A DNA stretch of 31,856 bases from an uncultured Caulobacteraceae bacterium (lineage in GTDB: Bacteria > Pseudomonadota > Alphaproteobacteria > Caulobacterales > Caulobacteraceae), in NCBI GenBank assembly GCA_946482375.1, contig CAMLRH010000003.1:1-31856 (forward strand), in the 5' to 3' direction. Positions 17,345 to 24,424 of the stretch are shown here, piece after piece. A model generated the notes under the pieces. The model saw only the letters and a list, made by a program, of their open reading frames with translations. It made no database searches and was not told the DNA's origin. The translations under genes and the position numbers were made by a program. Each line of letters begins with the position of its first letter. Within the stretch, counting starts at the first letter, position 1.

Positions 17345-18648
17345 AACCCGCCCTCGTCGCGGCGCTCGAGCAGGGAGGCGGCGGTTTCTCCGTCCTCCAC
17401 CGTTCGCTCGCCGGCGTTCTTCAGCACGGTATTCCGAAGCGCCATCCAGAGCAGGCCGGCCAGGATCGCCATGTTGAGCAGGAACGGGCCCGCGTGGGTC
17501 GCCTGGTAGAGCCAGACGAACAGAGGCGCGAAGATGACGTTGAGCCCGAAGATGGAGCTGATGGCGCCGGCCACCCGCGCCTGTTCGTGACCTTCGACGG
17601 ACAACGAGGCGCCGGCGGAGAAGCCCGGCCGGGCGAAGGCGTACCCCAGGCTCGCCACCGAATAGCCGATGACCAGCGTCCAGTAGTTCGGCGCGAACGC
17701 CACCAGCAGGTTGGCGCCGGCCGCCATCCCCGCGCCCCAGCGCAGGAGTTCGGTCGGCCCCATGTCGAACATCTTGATCAGCGCCCACTGGGCGAGCAGC
17801 CCGGCGATGGCGCCGGCCATCATGGCGACGGCCGTGTAGCCCTGCGCCTCCAGCGGCGTCACCTGCAGCTTGTCGATGATCATGAAGCCCAGCGTCTGGG
17901 TCTGCACCGTCTGGCACAGCGCGACCAGGAAGCCGTAGACGAGGAACGGCCACACGCGGGCGTCGCGCCAGATGCCGGGCGCGCCCTTCGGCAACCGTGG
18001 CCGCTGGAACTCGCGCTTTCGCTCCTCGGTGAGGTCGTTCTCCGGCAGCATGCGGTGGACGAGGACGAGGATCACGGAGGCGGCGATGGCGAAGGCGTAG
18101 AGCGGCCCCGCCAGCGTCACCACCGGCCACACGAAGAGCGGTGCGATGGCCGGGCCGATGACGGTGCCGAGCCCGAAGGCGCCGGCCAGCAGCGCCATCT
18201 GCTGTGTACGGGCCTCGCGGCTGGTGCGCTCGGCGAGGTAGGCCTGGCTGGCCGGGTTGGAAGCCGAGCCGATCATGCCGAACAGGGCCCGGGCGAACAG
18301 GAACAGCAGGAAGATGATCAGCGGCGGCGCCAGCTTGTGCAGTCCCGCGCTGACGACGAGGCCGCACAGGAACATCGAGACGGCGAACCCGGCCAGCCCG
18401 AGCATGATCATCGGCTTCCTGCCGCGCACGTCCGACTGCCGCGCCCAGAACGGCGAGCCGATGGCCCACAGCAGCGCCGACAGCGAGAAGATCGCCGCCA
18501 CCATCGGGTCGGGAATGCCGATCTCGCGGCCGATGGCGGGCAGCACCGACAACAGGCCGGTGTTGCCGATGGCGACCACGATCGACACGGCGAAGAGGAT
18601 GCCGAAGGAGCGCCGGCTCAGTCTGGGGGAGGGCTCGTCCGTCGCCAT
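17341..18648 (-). CDS. MFS transporter
   Basis: A 435-residue major facilitator with about 12 hydrophobic segments. The loop 2-3 signature is present in degenerate form as FWARQSDVRGRKPMIMLG, and the segment GTVIGPAIAPLF lies near helix 5, as in drug or sugar exporters. The middle cytoplasmic loop is basic (LTEERKREFQRPRLPKG). The ATG at 18648 is chosen, since the longer frame adds an arginine-rich stretch without a family counterpart. Substrate cannot be inferred. It is the only gene of its transcript here, convergent with the transglycosylase. Confidence 0.9.
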   Translation of the reverse strand: MATDEPSPRLSRRSFGILFAVSIVVAIGNTGLLSVLPAIGREIGIPDPMVAAIFSLSALLWAIGSPFWARQSDVRGRKPMIMLGLAGFAVSMFLCGLVVSAGLHKLAPPLIIFLLFLFARALFGMIGSASNPASQAYLAERTSREARTQQMALLAGAFGLGTVIGPAIAPLFVWPVVTLAGPLYAFAIAASVILVLVHRMLPENDLTEERKREFQRPRLPKGAPGIWRDARVWPFLVYGFLVALCQTVQTQTLGFMIIDKLQVTPLEAQGYTAVAMMAGAIAGLLAQWALIKMFDMGPTELLRWGAGMAAGANLLVAFAPNYWTLVIGYSVASLGYAFARPGFSAGASLSVEGHEQARVAGAISSIFGLNVIFAPLFVWLYQATHAGPFLLNMAILAGLLWMALRNTVLKNAGERTVEDGETAASLLERRDEGGF

Positions 18649-18722
18649 GGTTCGACCTGAGTTACGCCGCGCGCGTGACCGCGGCAACGCTCACGCAGCC
18701 GTGTCGGTCTCACACGAAACTA

Positions 18723-18757
18723 TCACGGTAGCGAGAAAAGTGATCACGGGCTCGTGA
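18723..18757. promoter_or_regulatory. possible operator upstream of the Ala/Thr-rich lipoprotein gene
   Basis: TCACG and CGTGA flank GGCT at 18744-18757, and another TCACG is found at 18723-18727. A possible promoter follows: TTGCGA (18767-18772), 16 bases, then CATATT (18789-18794). Together they could form a regulated promoter for the gene at 18859, in the 210-base divergent gap to the MFS gene. The boxes are imperfect, so this is a tentative call. Confidence 0.3.
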
Positions 18758-18858
18758 AGTCTTTGCTTGCGATTCGCGCGCGTCGCGGCATATTCGCACG
18801 CAGCGGTCGGGGGATTTCCGAGCGCGACCACCACTCCTCACAGGGGACCAGGGATCAA

Positions 18859-19116
18859 ATGACCGAAGTTCTTCGCAAGATGCTCGTCGCCGGCGCCGCC
18901 GTCGCTGCTCTGTCCGTCGCCGCCTGCGGCCAACCGGCTGAAGAAGCCGTGGACACCAACGCCGAAGCCGCCGCGACCGAAACCGTGACCAACGACGTGG
19001 CCGTCGCCGCTAACGACGCCGCCGCCGTTGCCAACGACGCCGCCGCGACCGCGACGGACGCCGCCGCGACCGCCACGGACGCCGCCGCGACCGCGACGAA
19101 CGCCGCCGCCGAGTAA
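18859..19116 (+). CDS. small alanine/threonine-rich lipoprotein
   Basis: An 85-residue precursor. The signal peptide MTEVLRKMLVAGAAVAALSV ends in a lipobox AAC (Cys23, SVAACGQP). The mature part is almost entirely Ala, Thr, Asp, Asn, Val and Glu, with three perfect DAAATAT heptads near the end. No aromatic residue is present after the lipobox, and the sequence suggests an extended alpha-helical or coiled structure on the membrane surface. The ATG is preceded by GGGGACCAGGGATCAA. No function is known to me; entericidin-like or Lpp-like roles are possible, but the length and sequence do not decide this. A strong terminator follows. Confidence 0.8.
   Translation: MTEVLRKMLVAGAAVAALSVAACGQPAEEAVDTNAEAAATETVTNDVAVAANDAAAVANDAAATATDAAATATDAAATATNAAAE
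19036..19098 (+). repeat. three tandem 21-base repeats inside the lipoprotein gene
   Basis: Three copies of a 21-base unit (19036-19056, 19057-19077, 19078-19098) encode DAAATAT; copies 1 and 3 are identical and copy 2 differs by one base. A degenerate partial copy follows before the stop. Whole-codon units allow length variation without frameshift. Confidence 0.85.
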
Positions 19117-19140
19117 TCGGACGACGCGTCAAAGCGTTTG

Positions 19141-19173
19141 AAGGGCCGTCCCTCGGGGCGGCCCTTCTTCTTT
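19141..19173 (+). terminator. rho-independent terminator of the lipoprotein gene
   Basis: AAGGGCCG (19141-19148) pairs with CGGCCCTT (19159-19166), and inner TCCC/GGGG pairs can extend the stem; TTCTTCTTT follows. It lies 25 bases after the lipoprotein stop codon and just before mnmC, separating the two transcripts. Confidence 0.85.
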
Positions 19174-19189
19174 GGGCTATAGAGAGCCC

Positions 19190-20887
19190 ATGCCGGCCGA
19201 CCGTCACGACCGATCCGCTTCTCCGCTCCTCTGGGACGAGAACGGCTTTCCCCGCTCCAGCCTTTACGGCGACGTCTATTTCTCGGCCGAGGACGGCCTG
19301 GCGGAATCGCGCGCCGTCTTCCTGACCGGCTGCGGTCTGCCCGACGCCTGGAAGGGCCGCCGCCGCTTCGTGGTCGGCGAGCTGGGGTTCGGGACCGGCC
19401 TGAACATCGCGGCCCTCCTCGACCTCTGGCGCGCGACCTCCGGGCCGGACGCGCGGCTGCATATCTTCTCCGTCGAGGCGCATCCGATTTCCCGGGATGA
19501 AGCCGAGCGCGCGCTGGGGCGTTGGCCGCAAATCGCCGAGGCGGCGCGGGCGCTGACCCGCCGATGGCCGGGCAGGGCGCGGGGCGTCCATCGACTCGAC
19601 TTGCCGGAGTTCAACGCCACCCTTGACCTGGCGGTCATGGAGGCGGGCGAGGCGCTGGCAGGCTGGGCGGGCAAGGCGGACGCCTGGTTCCTCGACGGCT
19701 TCTCGCCGGCGTCCAATCCACGGATGTGGCGGGACGAGCTGCTGGCCCTCGTCGCTGAGCGGTCTGCGTCAGGCGCGCGCGCGGCGACCTTCACCGTCGC
19801 CGGCGCCGTGAGGCGAGGGCTGGAGGCCGCGGGCTTCAGCGTCGAGAAGCGCCCCGGCTTCGGCCGCAAGCGCGAGCGGCTGGAGGCGCGTATGCCGGGC
19901 TCGGCGACGGAGCGTCCGTGGCCGCGTGTCGCCATCCTCGGCGCCGGGATCGCCGGCGCATCGCTGGCGCGGGCTTTCCGGGCGCAGGGCGTCGAGCCCG
20001 CCGTGTTCGGGCGAGCCGATGGCGCGTCGCGCAACCCGGCCGCGCTGGTGACGCCGAGGCTCGACGCTGGCCTTGCAGGTCCGGCACGGCTCTACGCTGA
20101 AAGCTTCCGGCGCGCGGTGGGGCTCTACGGCGATGTTCCGGGTGCGGTGATCGCGAACGGCGCCCGACAGCTGGAGATCGCCCCGCGCGACGCCGCCCGC
20201 TTTGCGACGATCGCGGCCAGCGACATCTTCGAGCCGGAGTCGATGACGGCGGAGGCGGGAGCGCTCGTTCTGCACGACGCGCTGGTTGTTGACCCGGCCG
20301 TCATTCTGGACGCCTGGGCGCCTGAGCTTCGGCCGCCGGTGGCGCGGCTGGAGGAGGTGCAGGCGGACATCGTATGCATCGCCGCGGGCCACGACAGCGC
20401 CGCCTTCGCGGAACTGCCGCTGCAGCCGATCCGCGGGCAGGCCAGCTGGGCGGACGGCGTCAGCGTCGAGGCGGCCGCGTTCGGCGGCTACGCCATCCCC
20501 ACGCGCGGCGGGGTCCTGTTCGGCGCGACCCACGACCGCGATATCACCGATGTCGAGGTCCGCGACGAGGACAACGTCCGCAACCTGGCGCTGCTGGCGA
20601 AGGGATTGCCGGAGCTCGCGGCCCGGCTGGCCGAACAGCCGCTGCGGGCGCGCGCCTCGGTCCGGGCCGCCACGCCCGACAAGCTGCCGCTGGCCGGCGT
20701 GGTGTCGGAGGGCGTCCATGTTCTGTCGGGGCTGGGCTCGCGGGGGTTTTGCACCGCGTCCCTGCTCGCCGAGCATGTCGTGGCGCTGGCGTTAGGGGCG
20801 CCGTCGCCGCTGCCCGTGGACCTTGCGCTGCTGGTTGATCCAACACGGTTCACCCGCGACAATCGGCGTCGTCGATCAAGTCCCTAA
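19190..20887 (+). CDS. mnmC: bifunctional tRNA 5-methylaminomethyl-2-thiouridine biosynthesis protein MnmC
   Basis: A 565-residue two-domain enzyme finishing the wobble-uridine modification mnm5(s2)U in tRNA. The N-terminal methyltransferase (about 1-235) shows VGELGFGTGLNIAAL for cofactor binding and WFLDGFSPASNPRMW, the MnmC signature. The C-terminal FAD-dependent oxidoreductase (about 243-550) has the dinucleotide fold VAILGAGIAGASLARAF, and the closing substrate-domain segment VHVLSGLGSRGFCTASLLAE. Domain order and length match fused MnmC. The start ATG at 19190 gives the conserved opening DENGFPRSSLYGDVYFS. The C-terminal tail is arginine-rich (DNRRRRSSP). Confidence 0.95.
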   Translation: MPADRHDRSASPLLWDENGFPRSSLYGDVYFSAEDGLAESRAVFLTGCGLPDAWKGRRRFVVGELGFGTGLNIAALLDLWRATSGPDARLHIFSVEAHPISRDEAERALGRWPQIAEAARALTRRWPGRARGVHRLDLPEFNATLDLAVMEAGEALAGWAGKADAWFLDGFSPASNPRMWRDELLALVAERSASGARAATFTVAGAVRRGLEAAGFSVEKRPGFGRKRERLEARMPGSATERPWPRVAILGAGIAGASLARAFRAQGVEPAVFGRADGASRNPAALVTPRLDAGLAGPARLYAESFRRAVGLYGDVPGAVIANGARQLEIAPRDAARFATIAASDIFEPESMTAEAGALVLHDALVVDPAVILDAWAPELRPPVARLEEVQADIVCIAAGHDSAAFAELPLQPIRGQASWADGVSVEAAAFGGYAIPTRGGVLFGATHDRDITDVEVRDEDNVRNLALLAKGLPELAARLAEQPLRARASVRAATPDKLPLAGVVSEGVHVLSGLGSRGFCTASLLAEHVVALALGAPSPLPVDLALLVDPTRFTRDNRRRRSSP

Positions 20888-20930
20888 GGCTCACTAACCT
20901 ATTTCGATTATACCGGGACATTCCTTCGGC

Positions 20931-21413
20931 GTGGGGGACAACCTGTTGGACGGCGGCGGCGTGGTTTCACAGGTGTTCAGACCGGAGGTCTTCTTCATCG
21001 GGCAGACCCGTGGATGGGGCGTCGTGCGCTCCATCGACGGCAAGCAGAATCGCCTAGAAGTGACCACAGACGGTCGCCTCGAGGACGCTTACCAATCACT
21101 GCATTTCGACGAGACTTTCGTCTTCGACGACGGCCGGGTGGACGAATGGCGCTGGGCCATGACGCGCGGCAGCGACGGCCGCTATGTCGCCGCCGAGCAT
21201 CTGGCCGGCGCGGGCATCGTCGGCCGGTATGAGAAGGGCGACTACGTCCTGAACTTCCGCCGGCCGATAAAGCCCGAGGGCGGGTTTCCGACGCCCCGCT
21301 TCCGCACCAGCTTCACGCTGGTCAAGCCCACCCTGGCGCTCAAGCGGGTGAAGGTCAGCATCCTCGGCCTGCCGGTGGCAGAGATGACAGCCTTCCACGA
21401 GCGGGTCGACTGA
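20931..21413 (+). CDS. DUF3833-like protein
   Basis: A roughly 160-residue protein resembling the DUF3833 family: GQTRGWGVVRSIDGKQNR, LHFDETFVFDDGRVDEWRWAM and a repeated beta pattern ending LGLPVAEMTAFHERVD. Many family members are lipoproteins, but this one lacks a signal peptide. The start is uncertain: GTG at 20931 gives 160 residues with no clear ribosome binding site, while the TTG at 20946 has GGGGGA upstream and would be five residues shorter. Function unknown. The gap to mnmC is only 43 bases and shows nothing notable. Confidence 0.7.
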   Translation: MGDNLLDGGGVVSQVFRPEVFFIGQTRGWGVVRSIDGKQNRLEVTTDGRLEDAYQSLHFDETFVFDDGRVDEWRWAMTRGSDGRYVAAEHLAGAGIVGRYEKGDYVLNFRRPIKPEGGFPTPRFRTSFTLVKPTLALKRVKVSILGLPVAEMTAFHERVD

Positions 21414-21418
21414 CCCGC
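21401..21418 (+). terminator. hairpin overlapping the DUF3833 stop codon
   Basis: GCGGGTC (21401-21407) and GACCCGC (21412-21418) flank the loop GACT, and the stop TGA (21411-21413) falls inside. It sits between two convergent genes (stops at 21413 and 21439). No T-run follows, so its role as a terminator is uncertain. Confidence 0.4.
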
Positions 21419-21438
21419 CCGCTTCAGGCTCCGGCAAA

Positions 21439-21861
21439 CTACTTTGCGCGCTTCCAGTGCTTGGTGCGGCAGATCGGGCCAAGACAGCCCTTCAGCTCGA
21501 GCGCGTTGTCCGCGACCAGCTTGATCTTGCCCGTACGGCCCGTGTCGCCCGTCTTGGGGTCGTAGATCTCCCCGCCCTTCCATTCGGTCGGGCCGCCGGC
21601 GTAGCCGGAAAAGACCACGAGGCCCTTCAGCTTGCGGGTCCGCAGGGCCTTGTTCTTGTTGTAGGCGTCGACCTGGTTGGGGTTGGCGCGCAGCTGGTCG
21701 GCGTCGACGACCTTGCCGCAGATGCCTTCCCCGCAGCGGTAGATCTGCACCCGCCCGTTGTCGCTGCCGGTCTCCCAAAGGCCGGTGACTTCGGCCGCGT
21801 TGGCGGCGCCGGCGGTTGTCAGGATGGCTGAGGCGGCGAAGAGGGCGGGCAGCAGTTTCAT
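21439..21861 (-). CDS. DUF2147 family exported protein
   Basis: A 140-residue precursor with a signal peptide (MKLLPALFAASAILTTAGAA, cleavage probably after ANA). The mature part shows the DUF2147 pattern: VTGLWETGSDNGRVQIYRC early, GICGKVVDAD, KNKALRTRKLKGLVVFSGY, and DPKTGDTGRTGKIKLV followed by LELKGCLGPICRTKHWKRAK at the end. Cysteine pairs (C..GEGIC and GCLGPIC) may form disulphides in the periplasm. Function is unknown. The ATG overlaps the stop of the PF10118 hydrolase gene upstream (ATGA), so it belongs to the same operon and probably the same TetR regulon. Confidence 0.88.
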   Translation of the reverse strand: MKLLPALFAASAILTTAGAANAAEVTGLWETGSDNGRVQIYRCGEGICGKVVDADQLRANPNQVDAYNKNKALRTRKLKGLVVFSGYAGGPTEWKGGEIYDPKTGDTGRTGKIKLVADNALELKGCLGPICRTKHWKRAK

Positions 21862-22715
21862 GCGGGGGCTCCAACGAGGGGGGGACGAACCAGGGTCGCT
21901 TCGGCTTCCGTCAGGAGGTGACGGTCGTCTTCCTCCCAGGGGTGGAAGCCGGGCTTGTAGTAGGTGAAGTAGCTTTTCAGGACCGCGCGCATCATGCCGG
22001 GCTTGAAGAACACGAAGTAGCCGAGCGCGCGCCAGCTCTTGCCGTTGTTGATTCCGTCCTGCTTGAACAGGTCACGCAGGTTGGCGATGAGGGCGTAGAT
22101 GAACAGGATGGTCGCCACGACCATGGCGCCGGTCCGCAGCAGGTAGGCGATGAAGGCCGGCCACTTGCGGGTCGCCGCAATGTAGGTGTCGTAGGCGACG
22201 GCCTTGTGCTCGATCTCTTCCATCGCGTGCCAGCGCCACATGTCGCGGGCTTCCGGCGGGGCGTCCTGGAAGTGCGCCGGGTTCTTCAGCGCCTCATGGG
22301 CCATCATGGCCGTGAAGTGCTCGAGCGCGGCGGTGGCGGCCAGCTGCATGATCGGCCGCTTGGTGCGCGCCCAGCCGAGCAGGCGAGCGGCGCGGTTTTC
22401 CAGCTTCTTGATGTCGTAACCGGCGTCGGTGGCCATCTTGTTGAAGACCACGTGTTCGCGGGTGTGCATGGCTTCCTGGTACAGGAAGTCGGAGACCTGC
22501 TCCTTCAGCTGGCCGTCAGTGACGTGGCGGAACGCCTTCACCGCATCCATGAAGAAGCGTTCGCCTAGCGGGAACAGGGCCGACAGGGCGTTGTAAAAGG
22601 CCGTCGCGATCGGATCGGCGCCCAGCCACCAGCGGGGATGCGCCTCGCTGCGGCCGAACTGGTAGTCGCGACGCTGGATCGCCAGCTCGCCGGGCGTTTT
22701 CGTCTGGGAGGTCAC
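21858..22715 (-). CDS. PF10118-type predicted metal-dependent hydrolase
   Basis: A 285-residue protein of the predicted metal-dependent hydrolase family (PF10118). Putative metal ligands are clustered in ExxH-type helices: QEAMHTREHVVF, AALEHFTAMMAHEAL and MEEIEHKAVAYDTY, an arrangement reminiscent of di-iron proteins. One strongly hydrophobic segment (AFIAYLLRTGAMVVATILFIYALIANL region, about 186-212) suggests membrane association. The start is a GTG at 22715 with AAGGA nine bases upstream. Reaction unknown; members often sit beside TetR regulators, as here. It is the first gene of an operon with the DUF2147 gene, and operator site A lies 36 bases upstream. Confidence 0.85.
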   Translation of the reverse strand: MTSQTKTPGELAIQRRDYQFGRSEAHPRWWLGADPIATAFYNALSALFPLGERFFMDAVKAFRHVTDGQLKEQVSDFLYQEAMHTREHVVFNKMATDAGYDIKKLENRAARLLGWARTKRPIMQLAATAALEHFTAMMAHEALKNPAHFQDAPPEARDMWRWHAMEEIEHKAVAYDTYIAATRKWPAFIAYLLRTGAMVVATILFIYALIANLRDLFKQDGINNGKSWRALGYFVFFKPGMMRAVLKSYFTYYKPGFHPWEEDDRHLLTEAEATLVRPPLVGAPA

Positions 22716-22750
22716 GGGGAGGTTTCCTTCACAGTTGGGAGGATGTCTCT

Positions 22751-22768
22751 ACTGACATGAATGTAAAC
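22751..22768. promoter_or_regulatory. TetR operator site A (metal-dependent hydrolase)
   Basis: ACTGACA-TGAA-TGTAAAC on the plus strand, an imperfect 7-4-7 inverted repeat. It shares A, GACAT and TGTAAA in identical spacing with the sites at the starts of the two TetR genes (23017-23034 and 24241-24258). It lies 36 bases upstream of the hydrolase GTG, so binding should block transcription or its early elongation. A 9-codon ORF (22758-22729, minus) begins inside the site and ends just before the hydrolase ribosome binding site; it may be chance. Confidence 0.65.
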
Positions 22769-22822
22769 TGAACGCTTCACACAGGGGCTTCGACACACAA
22801 AAAGTTCGAGTTCTCAGGAGAG

Positions 22823-22848
22823 CCGCGGCGCCGAGGAAGCCACCGCGG
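22823..22848 (-). terminator. hairpin directly after the 11-codon leader ORF (attenuator-like)
   Basis: CCGCGG at 22823-22828 and at 22843-22848 can pair across a 14-base loop. It begins one base after the stop codon of the short ORF at 22849-22884 on the minus strand, upstream of the hydrolase operon. There is a T-run (22798-22802 read as TTTTT on the minus strand) about 20 bases further on. The layout resembles a transcription attenuator, but no alternative structure was worked out. Confidence 0.35.
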
Positions 22849-22884
22849 TCAGAGCGCCTCATTTTCCAGCTTCGTCAGAGGCAT
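22849..22884 (-). CDS. possible 11-residue leader peptide
   Basis: ATG at 22884 opens MPLTKLENEAL and a TGA. The short frame has a near-perfect ribosome binding site, AAGGAGG, four bases before the ATG, the strongest in the window. It lies downstream of a consensus-like minus-strand promoter (23005-23033) and upstream of the hydrolase operon (start 22715). It is followed at once by a CCGCGG hairpin. A regulatory leader or a small protein would explain such a strong site; a decayed gene start is the alternative. The 311-base gap 22716-23026 is otherwise explained only by the operators and promoter listed here. Confidence 0.4.
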   Translation of the reverse strand: MPLTKLENEAL

Positions 22885-23004
22885 GACACCTCCTTGACTC
22901 CGCTGTAGATTTCCGCGCGAAGGTTCGTGCTTCGCAGAGAGGTGGGAACCGCGCTGGGAAGCGACCGCTGGTTTGGCCTCGTGACCTTCCCATTGGCTGA
23001 TGGT

Positions 23005-23033
23005 CAGATAGGTAAGATTTACACCGATGTCAA
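23005..23033 (-). promoter_or_regulatory. sigma-70-type promoter reading toward the hydrolase operon
   Basis: On the minus strand TTGACA (23033-23028), a perfect -35 box, is followed after exactly 17 bases by TATCTG (23010-23005). The expected start is near 22998, giving a transcript through the 11-codon ORF into the PF10118 hydrolase gene. The promoter overlaps operator site B completely on its -35 side and also covers the start codon of the divergent TetR gene, so one repressor dimer could shut both directions. Confidence 0.55.
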
Positions 23034-23034
23034 T
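23017..23034. promoter_or_regulatory. TetR operator site B (over the start codon of the first TetR gene)
   Basis: ATTTACA-CCGA-TGTCAAT on the plus strand; read on the minus strand it is ATTGACA-TCGG-TGTAAAT, matching sites A and C with the same 7-4-7 geometry. It includes the ATG of the TetR gene (23027-23029) and the -35 box of the leftward promoter. Autorepression together with control of the divergent hydrolase operon is the simplest reading. Confidence 0.7.
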
Positions 23035-23638
23035 ACCGGCCGTCCAGCCAAAACGCCGTAAGCGCAGCCCCGAGGAGGCGCGCGAGGAAGCCCTCGCCGC
23101 CGCCCGCCAGCTCCTGCTCACCGGCGGCCCTAAGGCGGTCACCCTCTCCAACGTCGGCAAGGCGGTGGGGATGACACACGCAAACGTGATCCACCATTTC
23201 GGGTCGGCCTCCGAGCTGCAGTCGGCGCTGATGGGCTCGATGGTCTCCGACCTCGCCCAGTCCATCGAGGACGCCGTCGCCCACGTCCGCTCCGACGAGG
23301 CCGCGCCGCGCCAGCTCGTCGACATCGTCTTCGACGCTTTCGAGAAGGGCGGCGCCGGCATGCTGGCGGCGTGGATGGCGCTGTCGCAGGAAATCTCGCA
23401 CCTCGATCCGGTGAGCGACGTCGTCAAGGCGCTGGTCAAGGCGATCGAGGACCGCGCCCAGGTCGACAGCGAGGCGGCGCACCGGCGGGTCACCTCCGCG
23501 GTGCTGCTGATCTCGCTCTGCGCCTTTGGCGACTCGGTGATCGGCGACCCGCTGCGCGAGATGCTCGGCCGCGACAAGGACGCCGCCCGGCGCGTGACGG
23601 CGCGGCTGCTGCCCGTCTTCTTCGAGGGCGACGCCTGA
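23027..23638 (+). CDS. TetR family regulator (first of a convergent pair)
   Basis: A 203-residue TetR/AcrR regulator. The N-terminal helix-turn-helix is VTLSNVGKAVGMTHANVIHH, ending in the typical HHFGS; a basic arm (PKRRKRSPEEAREE) precedes it. The C-terminal ligand domain shares AFEKGGAGMLAAWMALSQE and LCAFGDSVIGDPLREMLGRD with the paralogue that follows in opposite orientation. The ATG at 23027 lies inside operator site B; only a weak GGTAAG precedes it, and TAAGAT at 23013-23018 could be a -10 box giving an almost leaderless mRNA. It probably represses itself and the PF10118 hydrolase operon. The effector is unknown. Confidence 0.88.
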   Translation: MSIPAVQPKRRKRSPEEAREEALAAARQLLLTGGPKAVTLSNVGKAVGMTHANVIHHFGSASELQSALMGSMVSDLAQSIEDAVAHVRSDEAAPRQLVDIVFDAFEKGGAGMLAAWMALSQEISHLDPVSDVVKALVKAIEDRAQVDSEAAHRRVTSAVLLISLCAFGDSVIGDPLREMLGRDKDAARRVTARLLPVFFEGDA

Positions 23639-23639
23639 T

Positions 23640-24248
23640 CTAGATGAAGGTCGGCAGGAGGTGGGCGGCGATGCGCCGGGTCGCCTCGCGATCGCGGCCC
23701 AGCATGTCGCAGAGCGCGCCGCCGATCATCGAATCGCCGAAGGCGCACAGCGTCACGAACAGCAGCGCCGAGGGGATGTGCCGGGGCGGCTCGCGCCCCT
23801 CGGCCTTGATCTTGTCGGCGATGGCCTGGACCAGATGATCGACCGCCGCGCGCACGGCCTCCAGCTGGCCGAGGTCGTGCGACAGGCTGATCCAGGCGGC
23901 CAGATGCCCGGCGCCGCCGCTGTCGAAGGCCTCGAAGACGGTGTCGACCAGCTCGCGCGGGCCGGAGTCCTCCGACCGCACCTTGGTGACCGCGCTCTCC
24001 AGGGCGGTGGTCAGGTCGCGGACCATCGCGCCCATCAGCGCAGACTGCAGGCCGGCCGCCGAGCCGAAGTGGTGGATGAGGTTGCCGTGGGACATGCCGA
24101 TATCGTCGGCGACCGCCTTCAGCGTCACCCCGTCCGGTCCCCGTTCCAGAAGGAGGCGTCTTGCCGAAGCCAGCGCCTCTTCTTTTGCTTCTGCCGGTGA
24201 TCTGCGGCGCCTATGGCGGGGCTCCGCGACCTCCGTCGAAATCGACAT
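23640..24248 (-). CDS. TetR family regulator (second of a convergent pair)
   Basis: A 202-residue paralogue of the previous regulator, tail to tail with a one-base gap between stops (TGA-T-CTAG). Shared blocks include RRRSPAEAKEEALASARRLL, GMSHGNLIHHFGSAAGLQSALMG, FDSGGAGHLAAWISLSHD and LCAFGDSMIGGALCDMLGRD. The helix-turn-helix is VTLKAVADDIGMSHGNLIHH. The ATG at 24248 lies within operator site C, in the same position as in the sister gene; a further upstream ATG at 24278 would add ten residues. The pair looks like an inverted duplication that kept both protein and operator. Ligand-domain differences suggest two signals controlling overlapping targets. Confidence 0.88.
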   Translation of the reverse strand: MSISTEVAEPRHRRRRSPAEAKEEALASARRLLLERGPDGVTLKAVADDIGMSHGNLIHHFGSAAGLQSALMGAMVRDLTTALESAVTKVRSEDSGPRELVDTVFEAFDSGGAGHLAAWISLSHDLGQLEAVRAAVDHLVQAIADKIKAEGREPPRHIPSALLFVTLCAFGDSMIGGALCDMLGRDREATRRIAAHLLPTFI

Positions 24249-24258
24249 GACTGTAAAT
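24241..24258. promoter_or_regulatory. TetR operator site C (over the start codon of the second TetR gene)
   Basis: ATCGACA-TGAC-TGTAAAT on the plus strand, the third copy of the 7-4-7 motif. It contains the start codon of the minus-strand TetR gene (24248-24246), as site B does for its gene. The GACAT and TGTAAA cores agree with sites A and B. Confidence 0.65.
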
Positions 24259-24304
24259 TCCCCCGCGAGGCGGACCATGGCCCGAGCGGCGGGGGAATGC
24301 AATC

Positions 24305-24318
24305 GTTGCGGACGCAAC
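24305..24318. promoter_or_regulatory. inverted repeat upstream of the second TetR gene
   Basis: GTTGCG and CGCAAC flank GA, a 14-base inverted repeat 57 bases upstream of the second TetR start codon. It is unlike the shared TetR motif, so it may bind another regulator. No clear promoter boxes were found for either direction in the 294-base gap 24249-24542. Confidence 0.3.
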
Positions 24319-24424
24319 TTCCACCTGAATCTTGACGTGGCGTCAGTTGGCCGCAGGCGCCGCGCCAAATCCCGAAAGCAACGGAATCTTCACCAGAATC
24401 CGAGACCCGGGCATCAGCGTAAAG

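Noticed and set aside
22729..22758. A 9-codon ORF beginning inside operator site A
   Set aside because: It has no ribosome binding site and its ATG is part of the shared operator motif, so chance is the better explanation; kept only as a note under the leader finding.
22849..23748. Long minus-strand frame running opposite the first TetR gene
   Set aside because: Only its last 11 codons (with their own ribosome binding site) look meaningful; the rest is antisense to a conserved regulator.
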